From CAYRVF01 sp964427535 (GTDB lineage Bacteria; Chloroflexota; Ktedonobacteria; Ktedonobacterales; JADMIN01), in contig CAYRVF010000118.1 in NCBI GenBank assembly GCA_964427535.1, positions 1-15,840 on the forward strand: DNA of 15,840 nucleotides. Reading direction: 5' to 3'. The notes under the pieces were generated by a model, which was given only the letters and a program-made list of their open reading frames with translations, made no database searches and was not told the DNA's origin. A program made the translations under genes and the position numbers. Shown piece after piece: positions 14,978 to 15,840 of the stretch. How positions within the stretch are numbered: the first letter of the stretch is position 1; every line of letters starts with the position of its first letter.

Positions 14978-15840
14978 CTAGGTGATGCTGCGGTTGAGCG
15001 CGGTGAGGAACTCTTCGTTGCTGGCGGTCTTGGCCATCTGGTTGATCATGGCCTCCATGGCCTCCAGGCCGCGCTGCTCAGCGAGGGTGGCGAACATGCG
15101 GCGCATGACGATCACCGCGCGCAGGGCATTCTCGTCGAGCAGCAGCTCCTCACGCCGTGTGCCCGAGCGGGTGATGTCGATGGCGGGCCAGATGCGGCGG
15201 TCGGCGAGGCGCCGGTCGAGCGTCAGCTCCATATTGCCGGTGCCCTTGAACTCCTCGTAGATCACGTCGTCCATGCGGCTGTTGGTGTCCACCAGCACGG
15301 TCGCGATGATGGTCAGCGAGCCGCCCTCTTCGACGTTGCGCGCGGCACCAATGAACTTGCGCGGCGGCGTGATCGCGGCGGGGTCGAGGCCGCCGGAGAG
15401 CGTGCGCCCGCTCGGCGAGATGGCGAGATTGTAGGCGCGGGTCAGGCGGGTGATGCTGTCGAGCAGCACGACCACGTCCGTGCCTGATTCCACCAGCCGC
15501 TTGGCGCGTTCGAGGACCATCTCGGCAACGTGGATGTGCGCGCTCGGCTCCTCGTCAAAGGTGGAGTGGTAGATCTCGGCATGCACGTCGCGGCGCATCT
15601 CGGTCACTTCCTCGGGCCGCTCGCCGATCAGCGCGATGATGAGCTGCACGTCGCGGTAGTTGGTGAGCACCGAGTTCGCGATGGACTTGAGGATCATCGT
15701 CTTGCCGGCTTTCGGCGGAGCGACGATCAGTCCGCGCTGGCCACGTCCGACGGGTGCGATCAGGTTGACGAGGCGCCCGGTGATATTCGCGCCGTCCGTT
15801 TCGAGGTCGAACATGCGGCGCGGGAAGATCGGCGTCAGAT
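14978..15840 (-). CDS. rho: Transcription termination factor Rho, C-terminal part
   Basis: Rho is a hexameric RNA helicase that ends transcription of untranslated RNA. The last 287 residues are present; the RNA-binding N-terminus lies beyond the window. The frame is open to the edge and enters with LTPIFPRRMFDLETD. The Walker A motif is APPKAGKT, the Walker B strand is VVVLLDSITRLTRAYN, and SGGLDPAAITPPRKFIGAARN, GTGNMELTLDRRLADRRIWPAID and SGTRREELLL are the Q-loop, R-loop and subunit-interface segments of Rho. The C-terminus ends in ASNEEFLTALNRSIT. The ATG inside at 15814 is not a start. Stop codon TAG at 14978-14980. No clear terminator follows before the small gene downstream. Confidence 0.97.
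   Translation of the reverse strand, partial: LTPIFPRRMFDLETDGANITGRLVNLIAPVGRGQRGLIVAPPKAGKTMILKSIANSVLTNYRDVQLIIALIGERPEEVTEMRRDVHAEIYHSTFDEEPSAHIHVAEMVLERAKRLVESGTDVVVLLDSITRLTRAYNLAISPSGRTLSGGLDPAAITPPRKFIGAARNVEEGGSLTIIATVLVDTNSRMDDVIYEEFKGTGNMELTLDRRLADRRIWPAIDITRSGTRREELLLDENALRAVIVMRRMFATLAEQRGLEAMEAMINQMAKTASNEEFLTALNRSIT

Noticed and set aside
14594..15487. Plus-strand open frame of 297 codons opposite rho
   Set aside because: Antisense to strongly conserved Rho motifs; no homology or ribosome site.

Overview
The window is GC-rich bacterial chromosomal DNA with short gaps between genes, clear Shine-Dalgarno sites and several TATAAT/TACAAT-like -10 boxes. The mix of SecA, Rho, a PPOX-class flavin/F420-type protein, a Rho-edge gene order with few phage or IS traces, and an ECF sigma factor carrying a zinc-ribbon tail is reminiscent of Chloroflexota, perhaps a Thermomicrobia-like lineage. 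That placement is inference from protein flavour, not from a marker gene. No tRNA, rRNA, CRISPR array, transposase or phage gene was seen.

Layout. 1-1138 (minus): 5' part of secA, broken by a 10-N assembly gap that removes the Walker B region. 1139-1463: secA promoter and leader plus a stem-loop. 1464-4319 (minus): a tight three-gene operon, in transcription order a lipoyl-less E2-type acyltransferase, a small PPOX-fold protein and a type-B carboxylesterase. 4320-4574: divergent regulatory region. 4575-5726 (plus): DNA polymerase IV. 5961-6518 (plus): DinB/YfiT-like putative metal-dependent protein, convergent with deoB (6545-7726, minus). 7727-7906: divergent control region holding a perfect 13-bp tandem repeat. 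7907-9223 (plus): ECF sigma factor fused to a C-terminal cysteine-rich module; 9354-9626: small charged protein. 9826-10266 (plus): small four-helix membrane protein. 10513-12147 and 12153-12950 (plus): YtcJ-type amidohydrolase and short-chain dehydrogenase, 5 bp apart. 13083-14084 and 14114-14404 (plus): EamA transporter and DUF503 protein. 14486-14878 (minus): small acidic protein, then the 3' part of rho (14978-15840, minus) running off the window.

Most genes are housekeeping or general metabolism (protein export, transcription termination, translesion synthesis, nucleoside catabolism). The less ordinary parts are the sigma factor with its fused cysteine-rich C-terminus, its upstream tandem palindromic repeats and trailing small gene, and the acyltransferase/PPOX/esterase operon with a hairpin that can mask its first ribosome binding site. 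These are the best candidates for undescribed biology, but nothing here proves a new system.
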